Positions 42,582 through 51,521 of a stretch of DNA of 64,000 nt are shown here, piece by piece; the stretch's first letter is position 1; each line of letters opens with the position of its first letter. Below the pieces are notes generated by a model. It searched no databases. It worked only from the letters and a program-made list of their open reading frames with translations, and was not told where the DNA came from. Origin of the DNA: Flavobacteriales bacterium (GTDB lineage: Bacteria; Bacteroidota; Bacteroidia; Flavobacteriales_F; PHOS-HE28). Made by a program: the position numbers and the translations under genes. The stretch lies in contig JADKGB010000009.1 of assembly GCA_016717225.1 (NCBI GenBank), positions 62,001 through 126,000 of the forward strand, given 5' to 3'.

Positions 42582-43664
42582 TCAATGCTCGGACCTCTGG
42601 CTATTGATCACCAATGGATCCAATTCTTCGGCGATCCGCTTACCGATGAATTCACACGAAGGTGCCGTATAGTGCCCCAAAGCCATTGTGCCTAACACAC
42701 GAATAGAATCCATTTCCGTGCGATTCAGATCCACCACATGTGCTCCGCTGGGCAGGGCTCGAACAAGTGGTGTGTAGTACTCCGCATTATCGCTGCTCGG
42801 CAGGCAAATGAAAAGTACATGTTCATTGTTCCCGAAGTAGGTGAACAACTCATTCGCGAATTGCTGGATCCGCAATTTGCCCAACTCTGAAGGATCAGGA
42901 AGTGGTGATGTTTGGCCTTTGGCCTTCTCCCTCGTCAATTTCGATCTCTGCTCGATGTATTTCTTTTCCAACTCGCCAAGTGTGGATCCCAATTTGTGGA
43001 CAAGAACACTGTGGTAGTACAGTGTGCCCAGCAGATCTTGAACTTTGGACCGGGGCCTTTGTAGCGCGTGATGGCCGAAGAACGAGAACAGATCCCTTTC
43101 GGCCTGTGGGTCTTTGAAATCGGTTGTCGGATCAGGAAGGCCGGCGAACACTGCCAGGTCTTCCTCGAAAAAAAACACAACAGCGAGATCCGCCCTTTTT
43201 CCAGTGCCTACCTGGTCCTTGTAGATCTGGAAATTCCGTACTGGATCGAACCCGGGCCAGGCCGTGTTACGCACTCGGGTGGGGAGCTTGAGCTTGTTGC
43301 ATAGCACATGATGAATGGTTTGTTCATCCTTCACGCCGTACGAAAAGGTCATCGAATAGCCACCGATCAGAACAACGTCGGTTCCACTCGCAGGGCGTTC
43401 AGCTGGCATCCGGTCACCGAATTCATCGAGGTCGAGCCGCTCCAGGAACACGCCATCCGGGAAGCGCATCCAGCCGTGATAATTCGGTGAGAACCGAAAA
43501 CCGAATTTCTTGTCGGGTTGGTGAATGCTCCCTGTGAACCACAAGGATTTCTCCATGGTTGGTGAGATCACGAGGTTGAGGAACCCTTCCGCGATCAGGA
43601 TGGCGAGCATTGCGATCCCAGCGAACCACAACCAGTGCCGTCTGCCTTGAGCGGATCTCTCCAT
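42582..43664 (-). CDS. SGNH-type membrane-anchored hydrolase, partner of the MBOAT
   Basis: Starting at 43664 (MERSAQGRRHWLWFAGIAML), the product has one N-terminal membrane anchor (WFAGIAMLAILIAEGFLNLV) and a soluble domain of about 320 residues. Its SGNH-like features are DVVLIGGYSMTFSYGVKDEQ (nucleophile-like serine in GGYS), FICLPSSDN and the late GHYTAPSCEFIGKRIAEEL. The ATG lies four bases past the stop of the MBOAT gene, and the longer frame to 43709 overlaps it. In similar alginate-acetylation pairs, the MBOAT carries the acyl group across the membrane and a SGNH partner transfers it to a polysaccharide. Substrate is unknown here. The frame ends at 42582; no other pathway genes are nearby. 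Confidence 0.72.
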   Translation of the reverse strand: MERSAQGRRHWLWFAGIAMLAILIAEGFLNLVISPTMEKSLWFTGSIHQPDKKFGFRFSPNYHGWMRFPDGVFLERLDLDEFGDRMPAERPASGTDVVLIGGYSMTFSYGVKDEQTIHHVLCNKLKLPTRVRNTAWPGFDPVRNFQIYKDQVGTGKRADLAVVFFFEEDLAVFAGLPDPTTDFKDPQAERDLFSFFGHHALQRPRSKVQDLLGTLYYHSVLVHKLGSTLGELEKKYIEQRSKLTREKAKGQTSPLPDPSELGKLRIQQFANELFTYFGNNEHVLFICLPSSDNAEYYTPLVRALPSGAHVVDLNRTEMDSIRVLGTMALGHYTAPSCEFIGKRIAEELDPLVINSQRSEH

Positions 43665-43668
43665 GGTT

Positions 43669-45098
43669 TCAGAACTGAAAATAGATGAAGGGCATTGGCT
43701 TGATCCCAACCGTGAGGATCGTAACGATCAGGAACACATACAATCCAAATCTCGCCATGGGCGACCAACGGAGTACCAACAGATCATCGTTTCGCCGCTC
43801 TTGCGCTATGTGGAATGCGAACAACATGATCATCAGAACCAGAACTGGTGGCGCGAGCAGTGCGACTTCCGGTGACCATGCGAAGTTCAAGAACATGTTT
43901 CGAACGATATCGCCCGCTTGTTGCATGCTCGTGACCCTGAACAACAGCCACCCGCCCAATGTGAGCATGTACATCCCGGCCAATCGCGCCGCTCGGTTAA
44001 CCCCTGCGAAGCGCGCAGGAAGTATCCGGAAAGAAATGCCGTGATCGTTCAAATAATGGTCGATCACCAGCAAGAAACCATGGTAGATCCCCCAGATCAC
44101 GAAGTTCCACGACGCTCCGTGCCATAACCCTCCCAAGAACATGGTAACGAGCAAGTTGCCATATTTTCTTGCCTTCGTACCGTGACTTCCCCCAAGACTG
44201 ATGTAGAGATAGTCGCGCAACCAACGAGAAAGGCTGATGTGCCAGCGACGCCAAAAATCCCTTGGAGAAATGGCCAGGTAGGGTCGTTCAAAATTGACCG
44301 TGAGGTCAATACCGAGCCACTTGGATATCCCTCTGGCGATGTACGTATATCCCGCGAAGTCGCCGTAGATCTGCAAGGAGAAAGCAATAAGGCCGAGCAA
44401 ACTGGATATGCCGGAGATGGACCCGGGTCGAGTGAAGGTGTACTCTACCAGTGGTGCCAATGTGTCCGCGATCACAACTTTCTTGAAGAACCCGATCAAC
44501 ACCCAGTAAAGGCCGATCCGCATGTGTTCAGCAGTGATAACACGCTTTCGCTGCAGTTGTGGTAGCAGGTGCCCAGGGGTTTCAATGGGGCCCGCGACCA
44601 GTTGAGGGAAATAGGACACATACGCCGAGAAGTCGAGCAGATCGGTCAGGGTTCCACCTTGCCTCGGTACACATCGATGGTGTAGGCCATGGTTTGGAAC
44701 GTGTAGAACGAAATGCCTACGGGCAGAATGATCGCCAGCGTGTGGAGGTGGACTTCGAAGCCCATCATTTCTAGAAGCCGCCCGAAATTCTCGATGCCGA
44801 AATTCAGGTACTTGAAAACCGCCAGCAAGGAGATTTGCACGGTGAGGCTGAACGTGAGCCACAACCGTTTGGATGATCGTTCCGTCGATTTGCCGATCCG
44901 CTGTGCCACGAAAAAATCAATGAGCGCTGAGAACCAGAGCAGCGCCAGGAATCGAACGTCCCAGGCTCCGTAGAAAATATTGGCGGCTACGAGAAGAAGG
45001 ACATTCTGTGGCTTTACACTGCTTGACCTCTGAAGCAGCATGTAAAGCGCATAGAAGACCAGAAAAAAGACAATGAACGTTGGACTTGTGAAGACCAT
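43669..45098 (-). pseudogene. MBOAT family acyltransferase, one frameshift
   Basis: From 45098 the first frame reads MVFTSPTFIVFFLVFYALYM and other membrane segments, up to AYTIDVYRGKVEP and a stop at 44646. The next frame takes up TDLLDFSAYVSYFPQLVAGP and runs to 43669. A one-base change near 44647-44653 joins them into a protein of about 476 residues. The MBOAT signature is HGASWNF with the active-site histidine in GGLWHGASWNF, together with NFERPYLAISPRDFWRRWHI. MBOATs transfer acyl groups and often O-acetylate cell-wall polymers or exopolysaccharide. The SGNH gene follows at once. The frameshift is probably a consensus error, as it occurs at a CAGGGTTCC run. Confidence 0.85.
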
Positions 45099-45461
45099 TT
45101 ACCGTTTGTCAGGTCGAAAGATGTGCTGATGCTCGGGGGGTGCAGAGGTTGATCACGCTTTCGACTGCCCACCGCGGTGGGGTCGAAAATAGATCCGCAT
45201 GCTTATAGTGTTCTTCTATTGCATGTTTTCGTTCCGGCCGAATGCCTTTACCGTTCCTTGGATACCATTCGCCGTTCCTCGGTGACGGTCGTTGCTGTAT
45301 GCGCATTGGGATCCTTTCTCCGTTCATCACCGCGAGCCATGCGCCACCATTGCCATAGCCCCGGTCCTGACTATTCAAGATAGATGGTAGTATTCCCCAA
45401 GGTGCCTTCTATTTGATCCGCACAACATATTCTCTTCACACGAGCGGAGCAACCTCTTTGC

Positions 45462-45469
45462 TATGTTTG
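45462..45469 (+). promoter_or_regulatory. Candidate Bacteroidota -7 promoter element upstream of exbB
   Basis: TATGTTTG fits the Bacteroidota -7 consensus TAnnTTTG and lies 98 bases upstream of the exbB ATG. A clear TTTG -33 element at the right spacing is not visible, so the call is weak. The remaining gap 45099-45566 holds no gene that I can support. Confidence 0.3.
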
Positions 45470-45566
45470 CCACCCTGCCAAAAGCAGTACACACCTTTCC
45501 GAACAGGAATTGCCCTTCATATTTGACCTCCTACACCTTCACCTTCGAAACGCAACCCCTCCGTAA

Positions 45567-46382
45567 ATGAGCACTGAAAGCAGCAACGGAAAGATGTCCA
45601 GCATGTTCGTGGCCATCGTTATTCCTATGGCATTGATCGTCAGCATCATCTTTTACATGTTCGTGCTGGGCGACTCCGGCAATTTCGAAGGAGGGGATCC
45701 CGTCAAGGGGCACCCGATAGAAGCTGAACCCGGGCATACGTTCGGTCTCATCCATAAAGGCGGATTCATCGTGCCGATCCTGATCACTGTGAACTTGCTG
45801 GTGATCATCTTCAGCATTGAGCGCTTCCTAACCCTGAGCCGTGCGAAAGGAAAAGGACGGATTGAAGGCTTCCTTGGAAATGTGCGCCAGATGTTGGCGG
45901 GTGATCAAGTTGATCAAGCCATCGCGGAGTGCGACGCACAACAAGGCAGTGTGGCCAACGTGATGCGCAGTGGATTGGAGAAATACAAGACCGTACTGTA
46001 CGACGCCAGCCACGATAAGGAAATGCGCTTGCAAGCGGTGAAGCAGGAGTTGGAAGAAGCGACTGCGTTGGAGCTCCCGATGCTGAGCAAGAATCTGGTG
46101 ATCCTGTCCACATGCGCCAGTATCAGCACCCTGCTCGGACTGATCGGAACCGTGTTGGGGATGATCAAATCCTTCAGTGCGCTCGCTACAGCGGGAACAC
46201 CTGACGCAACGGCGCTTTCCACTGGTATATCCGAGGCGCTGATCAATACAGCCTTCGGTATCATCGGTTCGTGCATTGCCATCATCATGTTCAATTACTT
46301 CAGCACCAAGATCGACGCCATCACCCACGGTATCGATGAGGCGGGCTTCAGTGTTAGCCAAACCCTGGCCAACCACAAGTAG
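45567..46382 (+). CDS. exbB: MotA/TolQ/ExbB proton-channel protein
   Basis: The 271-residue product is the proton-channel component that energises TonB. It has an N-terminal helix (FVAIVIPMALIVSIIFYMFV), a second (FIVPILITVNLLVIIFSIER) and, after a cytoplasmic stretch with FLGNVRQMLAGDQVDQAIAE, the conserved C-terminal pair: LVILSTCASISTLLGLIGTV, LGMIKSFSALATAGTPDATA, LSTGISEALINTAFGIIGSC. It is the first gene of a four-gene block (exbB, two exbD, tonB) and is likely the promoter-proximal gene of the operon, with two further TonB-system genes beyond the terminator. Confidence 0.93.
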   Translation: MSTESSNGKMSSMFVAIVIPMALIVSIIFYMFVLGDSGNFEGGDPVKGHPIEAEPGHTFGLIHKGGFIVPILITVNLLVIIFSIERFLTLSRAKGKGRIEGFLGNVRQMLAGDQVDQAIAECDAQQGSVANVMRSGLEKYKTVLYDASHDKEMRLQAVKQELEEATALELPMLSKNLVILSTCASISTLLGLIGTVLGMIKSFSALATAGTPDATALSTGISEALINTAFGIIGSCIAIIMFNYFSTKIDAITHGIDEAGFSVSQTLANHK

Positions 46383-46431
46383 TTCGTTCGATCCGTATGT
46401 AACGCGCTGAATTCGAACAAGCCCCCGCGAG

Positions 46432-47067
46432 ATGCCGAAGATCAAAATGCCCAAGAGCAGTCCTTCATTGGACATGACTCCCATGGTTGACCTCGCCTTC
46501 CTGTTGGTGACATTTTTCATGCTTACCGCGCAGTTCAGGCCAGAAGAGGCGGTGGCTGTGGATACGCCCAGCAGCATGAGCCAAAGCCCTATTCCCACCG
46601 AGAACATGATGACCATCATCGTGGACAGCGCGGACCGGGTGTTCTGGGATTTCACCGATAAAAAAGTTCGGAAGGCCGTCATCGAGGCGATCGCGTTGAA
46701 CCACAAACTCACACTTAGCCCGGAGCAGATCACGCGATTCGTGAACCTTAACGCCATTGGTGTTCCGATCAACGTATTGCCGCAATACCTCGACCTCAAT
46801 AGCCCAACCGAACGCAAGATCGTGGACAAAGCCAGCAAAGGCATTCCGATCGACAGTGTGAACAATCAGTTGCTGGAATGGGTGCGGACAACACAGCTCA
46901 TCTTCAGTAGCAATGCCCCGAAGCCCACGAACCCGCTTGTAGCGCTCAAAGGTGATGGGAATGTGAAGTACTCCACCATGAACAAGGTGATCAAGATCTT
47001 CCAAAGTCCAACGGTGAAGATCAACCGTTTCAAGATGATCACGGACCTGGAGGAGACCCGCATGTAG
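46432..47067 (+). CDS. ExbD/TolR family protein (first exbD)
   Basis: The 211-residue product has the typical short cytoplasmic start and one membrane helix in DMTPMVDLAFLLVTFFMLTA, with the conserved aspartate that takes up protons, then a periplasmic domain of about 165 residues. It is longer than E. coli ExbD (about 140), with an insertion after residue 80. With ExbB it forms the proton-driven stator that drives TonB-dependent outer-membrane transport. It lies 49 bases behind exbB. Confidence 0.9.
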   Translation: MPKIKMPKSSPSLDMTPMVDLAFLLVTFFMLTAQFRPEEAVAVDTPSSMSQSPIPTENMMTIIVDSADRVFWDFTDKKVRKAVIEAIALNHKLTLSPEQITRFVNLNAIGVPINVLPQYLDLNSPTERKIVDKASKGIPIDSVNNQLLEWVRTTQLIFSSNAPKPTNPLVALKGDGNVKYSTMNKVIKIFQSPTVKINRFKMITDLEETRM

Positions 47068-47177
47068 GAACGTATTGAACGTTCGCGTTCGGTTCGTGTA
47101 CAGAAAACAGACTTCGGAAAGGAGAAAAACGCAGAACAACCAACTAAGAAGACTCCGGATCAAGCCCGGAGATCATC

Positions 47178-47798
47178 ATGGCAGACGTACCCGGAGGAGA
47201 AGGCGGTGGTGGCGGAAGGCACCAGAAGAAGCGCGCCAAGAAAGGCAACACCCGCATCGACATGACGCCGATGGTGGACTTGGCTTTCTTGTTGCTCACC
47301 TTTTTTATTCTCACCACCACCATGTACAAGCCCAGCACACTGCAGCTCAGCTTTCCGGTGCCACCGGAGGGCCCGCCGCCACCACTGGACAAGGTGAACA
47401 ACGCGCTCACGCTTTTCCTTACCAAGAAAGACGCGATCTACTATTACAAGGATGCGTTCAAGGTGGGCGAAACCCAGATCACTGCCACGAACTTCAAGGA
47501 CGTGGAGAAGTTGCTGATCGAACTGAACAAGCCTACCATCGAGAAGATCAATGAACTGAGCAAACAGCTCAACGAGAACAAGATCACCGAAGCGGTTTAT
47601 GACAGTTTGAAGAACAAGGAGCAGGGCAAGAAAGAGGCGCTTTTCGTGATCATCAAGCCGGACAAGGACGCGCGCTATCGCAACATGATCGACATCGTTG
47701 ACGAGATGGATATCACCGGCGTGGGCAAGTACGCTGTACAGGATACCATCAAGGCCGATGAGCAGGCATTGTTGGACATAGAGAAAGCCAAATTGTAA
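47178..47798 (+). CDS. ExbD/TolR family protein (second exbD)
   Basis: The 206-residue product begins with a glycine-rich stretch (MADVPGGEGGGGGRHQKKRA), then the conserved membrane helix in DMTPMVDLAFLLLTFFILTT with the proton-binding aspartate, then PVPPEGPPPPLDKVNNALTL and a periplasmic region with helices (LNKPTIEKINELSKQLNENK). It differs enough from the gene at 46432 to suggest non-identical ExbD subunits in one complex or alternate partners. The stop lies four bases before the tonB ATG, so translation is coupled. Confidence 0.9.
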   Translation: MADVPGGEGGGGGRHQKKRAKKGNTRIDMTPMVDLAFLLLTFFILTTTMYKPSTLQLSFPVPPEGPPPPLDKVNNALTLFLTKKDAIYYYKDAFKVGETQITATNFKDVEKLLIELNKPTIEKINELSKQLNENKITEAVYDSLKNKEQGKKEALFVIIKPDKDARYRNMIDIVDEMDITGVGKYAVQDTIKADEQALLDIEKAKL

Positions 47799-47802
47799 CG
47801 CC

Positions 47803-48639
47803 ATGGGAGCCGCCATTGCCATCGTCGTGCTGCTCGGCCTGAGCATATTCCTCACTGTGGACAACAGTTGGATGAATGTGTTGCATCAGGTGCGTAACAA
47901 CATCGTTTTCGCCAATCACAACAAGGCTTATGGTGCCTTTGAACTTCGCCGTGATTACAATCGCCGCTTGGGCATGGCGTTGCTTTTTGCCGTTGGCCTG
48001 ATGGTTGTCGCCATCAGCGCCCCGTTCATCGTGAACATGTTGAGCAGTGGTGAAGATGAACTGGTCGCCAAAAAGAAGATCGTAGATGTGAATCTGGAAC
48101 TCTTCGAGGAGCAACCGGAAGAGCCACCTCCACCCCCGGAAGTGATCCCTCCTCCCCAACCCAAGATCGAAACTGTGCAGTTCGTGGCAGTTGAAGCCAG
48201 CGACGAGGAACAGGATGATCCGCCGCCTACTCAGAACGAATTGGACACAACTCGAGCCGGTGTGACAACGGAGGAAGGTTCCAAGGACGACATTCCACCT
48301 CCACCCCCTGTGGAAGAGGTTGTTTATGATCTTGCGTCAGTGCAAGAACAGCCCGAATTCCTCGGTGGGGAAGAGGCGCGTATAGCTTGGTTACAGAAGA
48401 ATTTGAAATACCCGGATATGGAGTTCGAGGCTGGGATCTCCGGAAAGGTGTACATCGAGTTCGCAGTGGACAAGGATGGCTCTGTTCAAGAGGCTACGGT
48501 GAAACGCGGGGTTAGTGCCGGCTTGGACAAGGAAGCTTTACGAGCAGTGAAGGCGATGCCGAAATGGACACCCGGAAAGATGGGCGGTCGTCCGGTGAAA
48601 GTGCGTTTTGTTCAACGCGTCGAGTTCAAATTGAAATAG
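47803..48639 (+). CDS. Energy transducer TonB (first)
   Basis: The 278-residue product has two hydrophobic stretches: residues 1-20 (AIAIVVLLGLSIFLTVDN) and, after an HNKAYGAFELRRDYNRRLGM stretch, about 60-82 (ALLFAVGLMVVAISAPFIVN). A proline-rich periplasmic spacer follows (EEPPPPPEVIPPPQPK, then DIPPPPPVEEVVYD), and a C-terminal TonB domain (FLGGEEARIAWLQKNLKYPD, GKVYIEFAVDKDGSVQEATV, VKVRFVQRVEFKLK). The YGAFELRRDYNRR stretch before the membrane helix recurs in the second TonB at 49453 and is usual in Bacteroidota TonB. TonB couples the ExbB/ExbD proton flow to outer-membrane receptors. A terminator hairpin follows. Confidence 0.9.
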   Translation: MGAAIAIVVLLGLSIFLTVDNSWMNVLHQVRNNIVFANHNKAYGAFELRRDYNRRLGMALLFAVGLMVVAISAPFIVNMLSSGEDELVAKKKIVDVNLELFEEQPEEPPPPPEVIPPPQPKIETVQFVAVEASDEEQDDPPPTQNELDTTRAGVTTEEGSKDDIPPPPPVEEVVYDLASVQEQPEFLGGEEARIAWLQKNLKYPDMEFEAGISGKVYIEFAVDKDGSVQEATVKRGVSAGLDKEALRAVKAMPKWTPGKMGGRPVKVRFVQRVEFKLK

Positions 48640-48662
48640 GACCGGGCTCCATTACCCGATGT

Positions 48663-48690
48663 GAAAGGCCCCGGCATTCCGGGGCCTTTC
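48663..48690 (+). terminator. Hairpin terminator after the first tonB
   Basis: GAAAGGCCCCGG pairs with CCGGGGCCTTTC around a CATT loop, 23 bases behind the tonB stop. It would end the exbB-exbD-exbD-tonB transcript before the second set of genes. Confidence 0.85.
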
Positions 48691-48845
48691 GCGTTAGGGA
48701 GGTTGATCCCAGGACATTACACTGGAGCTTGTTCTCTTCTCCTGGGGGTCGATACTTCGGACCTGTATCGCCTGAGCCCTGATCGGCATCGATGATCGCA
48801 ATGTGAACGCCTAGTTCCGCGTGATAGAGGCATTCACATTATCAC

Positions 48846-49346
48846 ATGGCCGAGATCATCGCTTCGAACAGGTCACGCACCTCCCATCGCTCTCCAACAG
48901 TCCGTCTGGATATGACGCCTATGGTGGACTTGGCGTTCCTCTTGCTCACTTTCTTCATCCTCACCACCACACTGCGCCGCTTGGAAGGCTTGGACCTGCT
49001 CGCACCACTGGGGAGAGCCGGCAAGGCTTCGGACAAGACCATCACGTTCCTGCTCGCTGGCCGCGATAGTATCTACGGTTATGCGGGACCGTTCGACCCC
49101 GCAACCACGCCCCCGAAGAGATTGGGTCTTGACCATGTGCGTGCGGCTTTGGGCGCTGTAAAGGACACTGCTGGCCTTACACTTCTGGTGAAGCCCTCTG
49201 CTTCTGTGCGCTATGCCAATGTTGTCGACATACTTGATGAATTCACCTTGGCAGGGCTTGCACAATACCATGTGGCAGACAGCATGACAGCAGAGGAGAG
49301 TTCCGCGATCAACCGTATTGAGCCTGACCGCCGTTCCTTGCCCTAA
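48846..49346 (+). CDS. ExbD/TolR family protein (third exbD)
   Basis: The 166-residue product has a short basic start, the membrane helix in LDMTPMVDLAFLLLTFFILT with the conserved aspartate, and a short periplasmic domain (ITFLLAGRDSIYGYAGPFDP, SVRYANVVDILDEFTLAGLA). It is close in size to E. coli ExbD. It is followed at 107 bases by a second tonB. It has no ExbB of its own, so it would have to share the ExbB of the upstream operon. Confidence 0.88.
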   Translation: MAEIIASNRSRTSHRSPTVRLDMTPMVDLAFLLLTFFILTTTLRRLEGLDLLAPLGRAGKASDKTITFLLAGRDSIYGYAGPFDPATTPPKRLGLDHVRAALGAVKDTAGLTLLVKPSASVRYANVVDILDEFTLAGLAQYHVADSMTAEESSAINRIEPDRRSLP

Positions 49347-49452
49347 AGCCACCGCATTTCAGATAAGGCTGCGAAGTCGCAATGAACGCGAACTGTTCAG
49401 GGTTGTACAGGAGATAGGGACATTCAACAAATTCTGCATAAACCCAACCACC

Positions 49453-50337
49453 ATGTTCACCGCAGCCCTCCTTCTCCTGTTCACCATGCTCTGCATTCTT
49501 CTCAGTGGCGATGGCGCTTGGGACAACATGACACAGCCCAAGCGTAACGAACTGGTGTTTGAGGGGCGTCACCGTGGTTACGGTGCATTCGTTCTTCGCC
49601 GAGATTACGATCGTCGCTTCATCCTTGCTTTCGCAGGTGCGGTCGGCGTTATGGGCTTGGCTGTAACAGTTCCCAAAGCAATGGCTTTGATGGGCCTGGG
49701 CGTAAACGCCACACCCGTCAAGACTTCCTTCAAGGAGATCATCGTGATCCTCAAGGAGGACATTTTCGATGTCCCGAAAGCGGATGACGTGAAACCCAAG
49801 GCTGTAGAACCCCCAACCCCCCAGCCAAAACCAAGCCCACAACCCCAGCCAGCCGGAGGTCTTGTGGTTATTACGGATGACACACTGGCAACCACTGAAC
49901 CTGTTTTGAAAACAGATACGGCCACATTTACGCCAACCGTCAAAGGCCCAACCGGACCAGTAGGCCCGAAGTCGAATGACACGGGTGGTGGTAAGCCAGG
50001 GATGGAGCTCGGAACCAAGGGCAACCCGGCTGCGGCTTCCGATGTGGATTCGTTGCCCGAGTTCATCGGTGGGCATCTTGCGATGCAGCAGTTCATTCAA
50101 GGGCACGTCCACTTTCCGGATATCGAAGACGGTGCCGCCCAAAAAGCGTTCGTGGAATTCGTCGTGGATACCGATGGGAGCATTACTCGCGTAAAGTCGA
50201 AAGGTCGGGCTCCCAAGGAATTCGGCATTGCGGCAGAGACCGTAGTGAAGGGCATGCCCAAGTGGAAACCCGCTGTTCGGAAAGGTGAACGTGTAGCTTG
50301 TATCCTCGTATTGCCGATCGACTTCCGCACGAAGTAG
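49453..50337 (+). CDS. Energy transducer TonB (second)
   Basis: The ATG at 49453 (MFTAALLLLFTMLCILLSGD) is preferred over 49318, because the extra residues overlap the end of the exbD gene and have no family likeness. An RGYGAFVLRRDYDRRFILAF stretch and second helix are shared with the first TonB. A proline/glutamine spacer follows (EPPTPQPKPSPQPQPAGG), with GPTGPVGPKSNDTGGGKP, then the TonB C-terminal domain (FVEFVVDTDGSITRVKSKGR, VVKGMPKWKPAVRKGERVAC). About 294 residues. It likely serves a different receptor set from the first TonB. Confidence 0.85.
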   Translation: MFTAALLLLFTMLCILLSGDGAWDNMTQPKRNELVFEGRHRGYGAFVLRRDYDRRFILAFAGAVGVMGLAVTVPKAMALMGLGVNATPVKTSFKEIIVILKEDIFDVPKADDVKPKAVEPPTPQPKPSPQPQPAGGLVVITDDTLATTEPVLKTDTATFTPTVKGPTGPVGPKSNDTGGGKPGMELGTKGNPAAASDVDSLPEFIGGHLAMQQFIQGHVHFPDIEDGAAQKAFVEFVVDTDGSITRVKSKGRAPKEFGIAAETVVKGMPKWKPAVRKGERVACILVLPIDFRTK

Positions 50338-50346
50338 CTTCGCAGC

Positions 50347-50535
50347 ATGAAGTTTTTCGCTTTGGTGATGAGCGCGCTGTACGTACTTGGCGGATCAGCC
50401 CTGTTGCTTACGGATTGGCTGGAGGACATCATCCGTAGCTACCGTCTTCCCATCGGGATCATGTTGATCGGATACGGTGTGGTTCGCGCTTATCTCTGGC
50501 GCCGAAAATTCGCAGATCGACAGGAAGGCGAATGA
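50347..50535 (+). CDS. Small two-helix membrane protein
   Basis: The 62-residue product has two hydrophobic segments (FALVMSALYVLGGSALLL and LPIGIMLIGYGVVRAYLWRR) with a short loop, and a charged C-terminus. It starts nine bases behind the second tonB and its stop overlaps the ATG of the next gene by four bases, so it is translationally coupled. No family is recognised. It is a good candidate for a small accessory protein of the TonB/PstS-like module. Confidence 0.7.
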   Translation: MKFFALVMSALYVLGGSALLLTDWLEDIIRSYRLPIGIMLIGYGVVRAYLWRRKFADRQEGE

Positions 50536-51506
50536 GTTTTCACGAACAATTCCTCACACGATCATTGAGCAAGCGGGTCTTATTGGGCGCGTCACTTGTG
50601 TCCGTGTTCTTCGTGTCGTGCGACGCCCCGAACCCTTACGAGGATGATCTGCCGACCAAGGGCCATGTGTTGATCCTTGCGGATGAAGACCTGCGTTCGC
50701 TCGTGGAGGCTGAAGAATTGGTCTTCGAAAGCATCTACACGAAAGCCGAATTGGACATTCGCTACTTGCCCGAAGCACAGTTGCTGAAGGCCGTTTTGAA
50801 CGATAGTGTGAGGTGTTGGATCGCAACCGTACAACCGGGTGGCGAGCAAGAAACGTACTATGCCAAGCGCACTGTGAGATCACATGTGGTGCCCATTTGT
50901 ATGGATGGTATTGCTGTGATGGTGAACAAGAATTGCCAGCTGGATCGCTTGAGTATCGAGCAACTCAAGTCCGCGCTCACATCCCCCACGCGCTTTCAGG
51001 CCCTAGGGTGGTCTGTGGGCAATGAGGCTGGCCCATTGGAGCCTCCACTGCCTCTCTTCGTAGCTGCCGGAAGTGGTGTAGCCAGGGCACTGGTGGATTC
51101 TTTGTTCGGACAGAGTGGGGAACTCAAGATCTCCGCGTTCTCCATGCCAGATCTGAATGCATTGGTTGAACGTGTGGCCTTGGATCCCCGTGCTATCGGC
51201 ATAGTCTCCTTTGCCGCGATCAGTGATCTCGATAACCCACAGATGAAGGCTATTCGTGACAAAGTGAAGTTGGTAGCCATCAGTGGGGCAGATGGTTCTG
51301 CCGCTTTTTTGCCTAGTCAAAGCACCCTCGCCGATGGCAGTTACCCCCTTCGGCGACAGGTATGCATGATACTCTGCGAAGGCAAAAGCGGTCTTGGCAC
51401 CGGGTTTGTTTCCTTTGTGGCCAATCATAAAGGGCAACGCATCATACTCAAGCAAGGTCTAGCACCTCAAAAGGTCCCTCCGCGGGATGTGGAGATCGTT
51501 CCCTAA
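50532..51506 (+). CDS. PstS-like substrate-binding lipoprotein
   Basis: The 324-residue product has an N-terminal lipoprotein signal (LLGASLVSVFFVSC, lipobox VSC) and a periplasmic-binding fold of the PstS type: VLILADEDLRSLVEAEELVF, WIATVQPGGEQETYYAKR, VPICMDGIAVMVNKNCQLDR, FVAAGSGVARALVDSLFG and SYPLRRQVCMILC. Usual phosphate-binding proteins hold TGAGAS-type motifs; the matching positions here are diverged, so phosphate is not assured. No ABC transporter genes adjoin. Neighbours are the TonB system and a TPR protein, so a partnership in energised outer-membrane uptake is inferred. Translation is coupled to the small membrane protein (overlap of four bases). Confidence 0.8.
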   Translation: MSFHEQFLTRSLSKRVLLGASLVSVFFVSCDAPNPYEDDLPTKGHVLILADEDLRSLVEAEELVFESIYTKAELDIRYLPEAQLLKAVLNDSVRCWIATVQPGGEQETYYAKRTVRSHVVPICMDGIAVMVNKNCQLDRLSIEQLKSALTSPTRFQALGWSVGNEAGPLEPPLPLFVAAGSGVARALVDSLFGQSGELKISAFSMPDLNALVERVALDPRAIGIVSFAAISDLDNPQMKAIRDKVKLVAISGADGSAAFLPSQSTLADGSYPLRRQVCMILCEGKSGLGTGFVSFVANHKGQRIILKQGLAPQKVPPRDVEIVP

Positions 51507-51521
51507 TAGCCGTAAACATAG

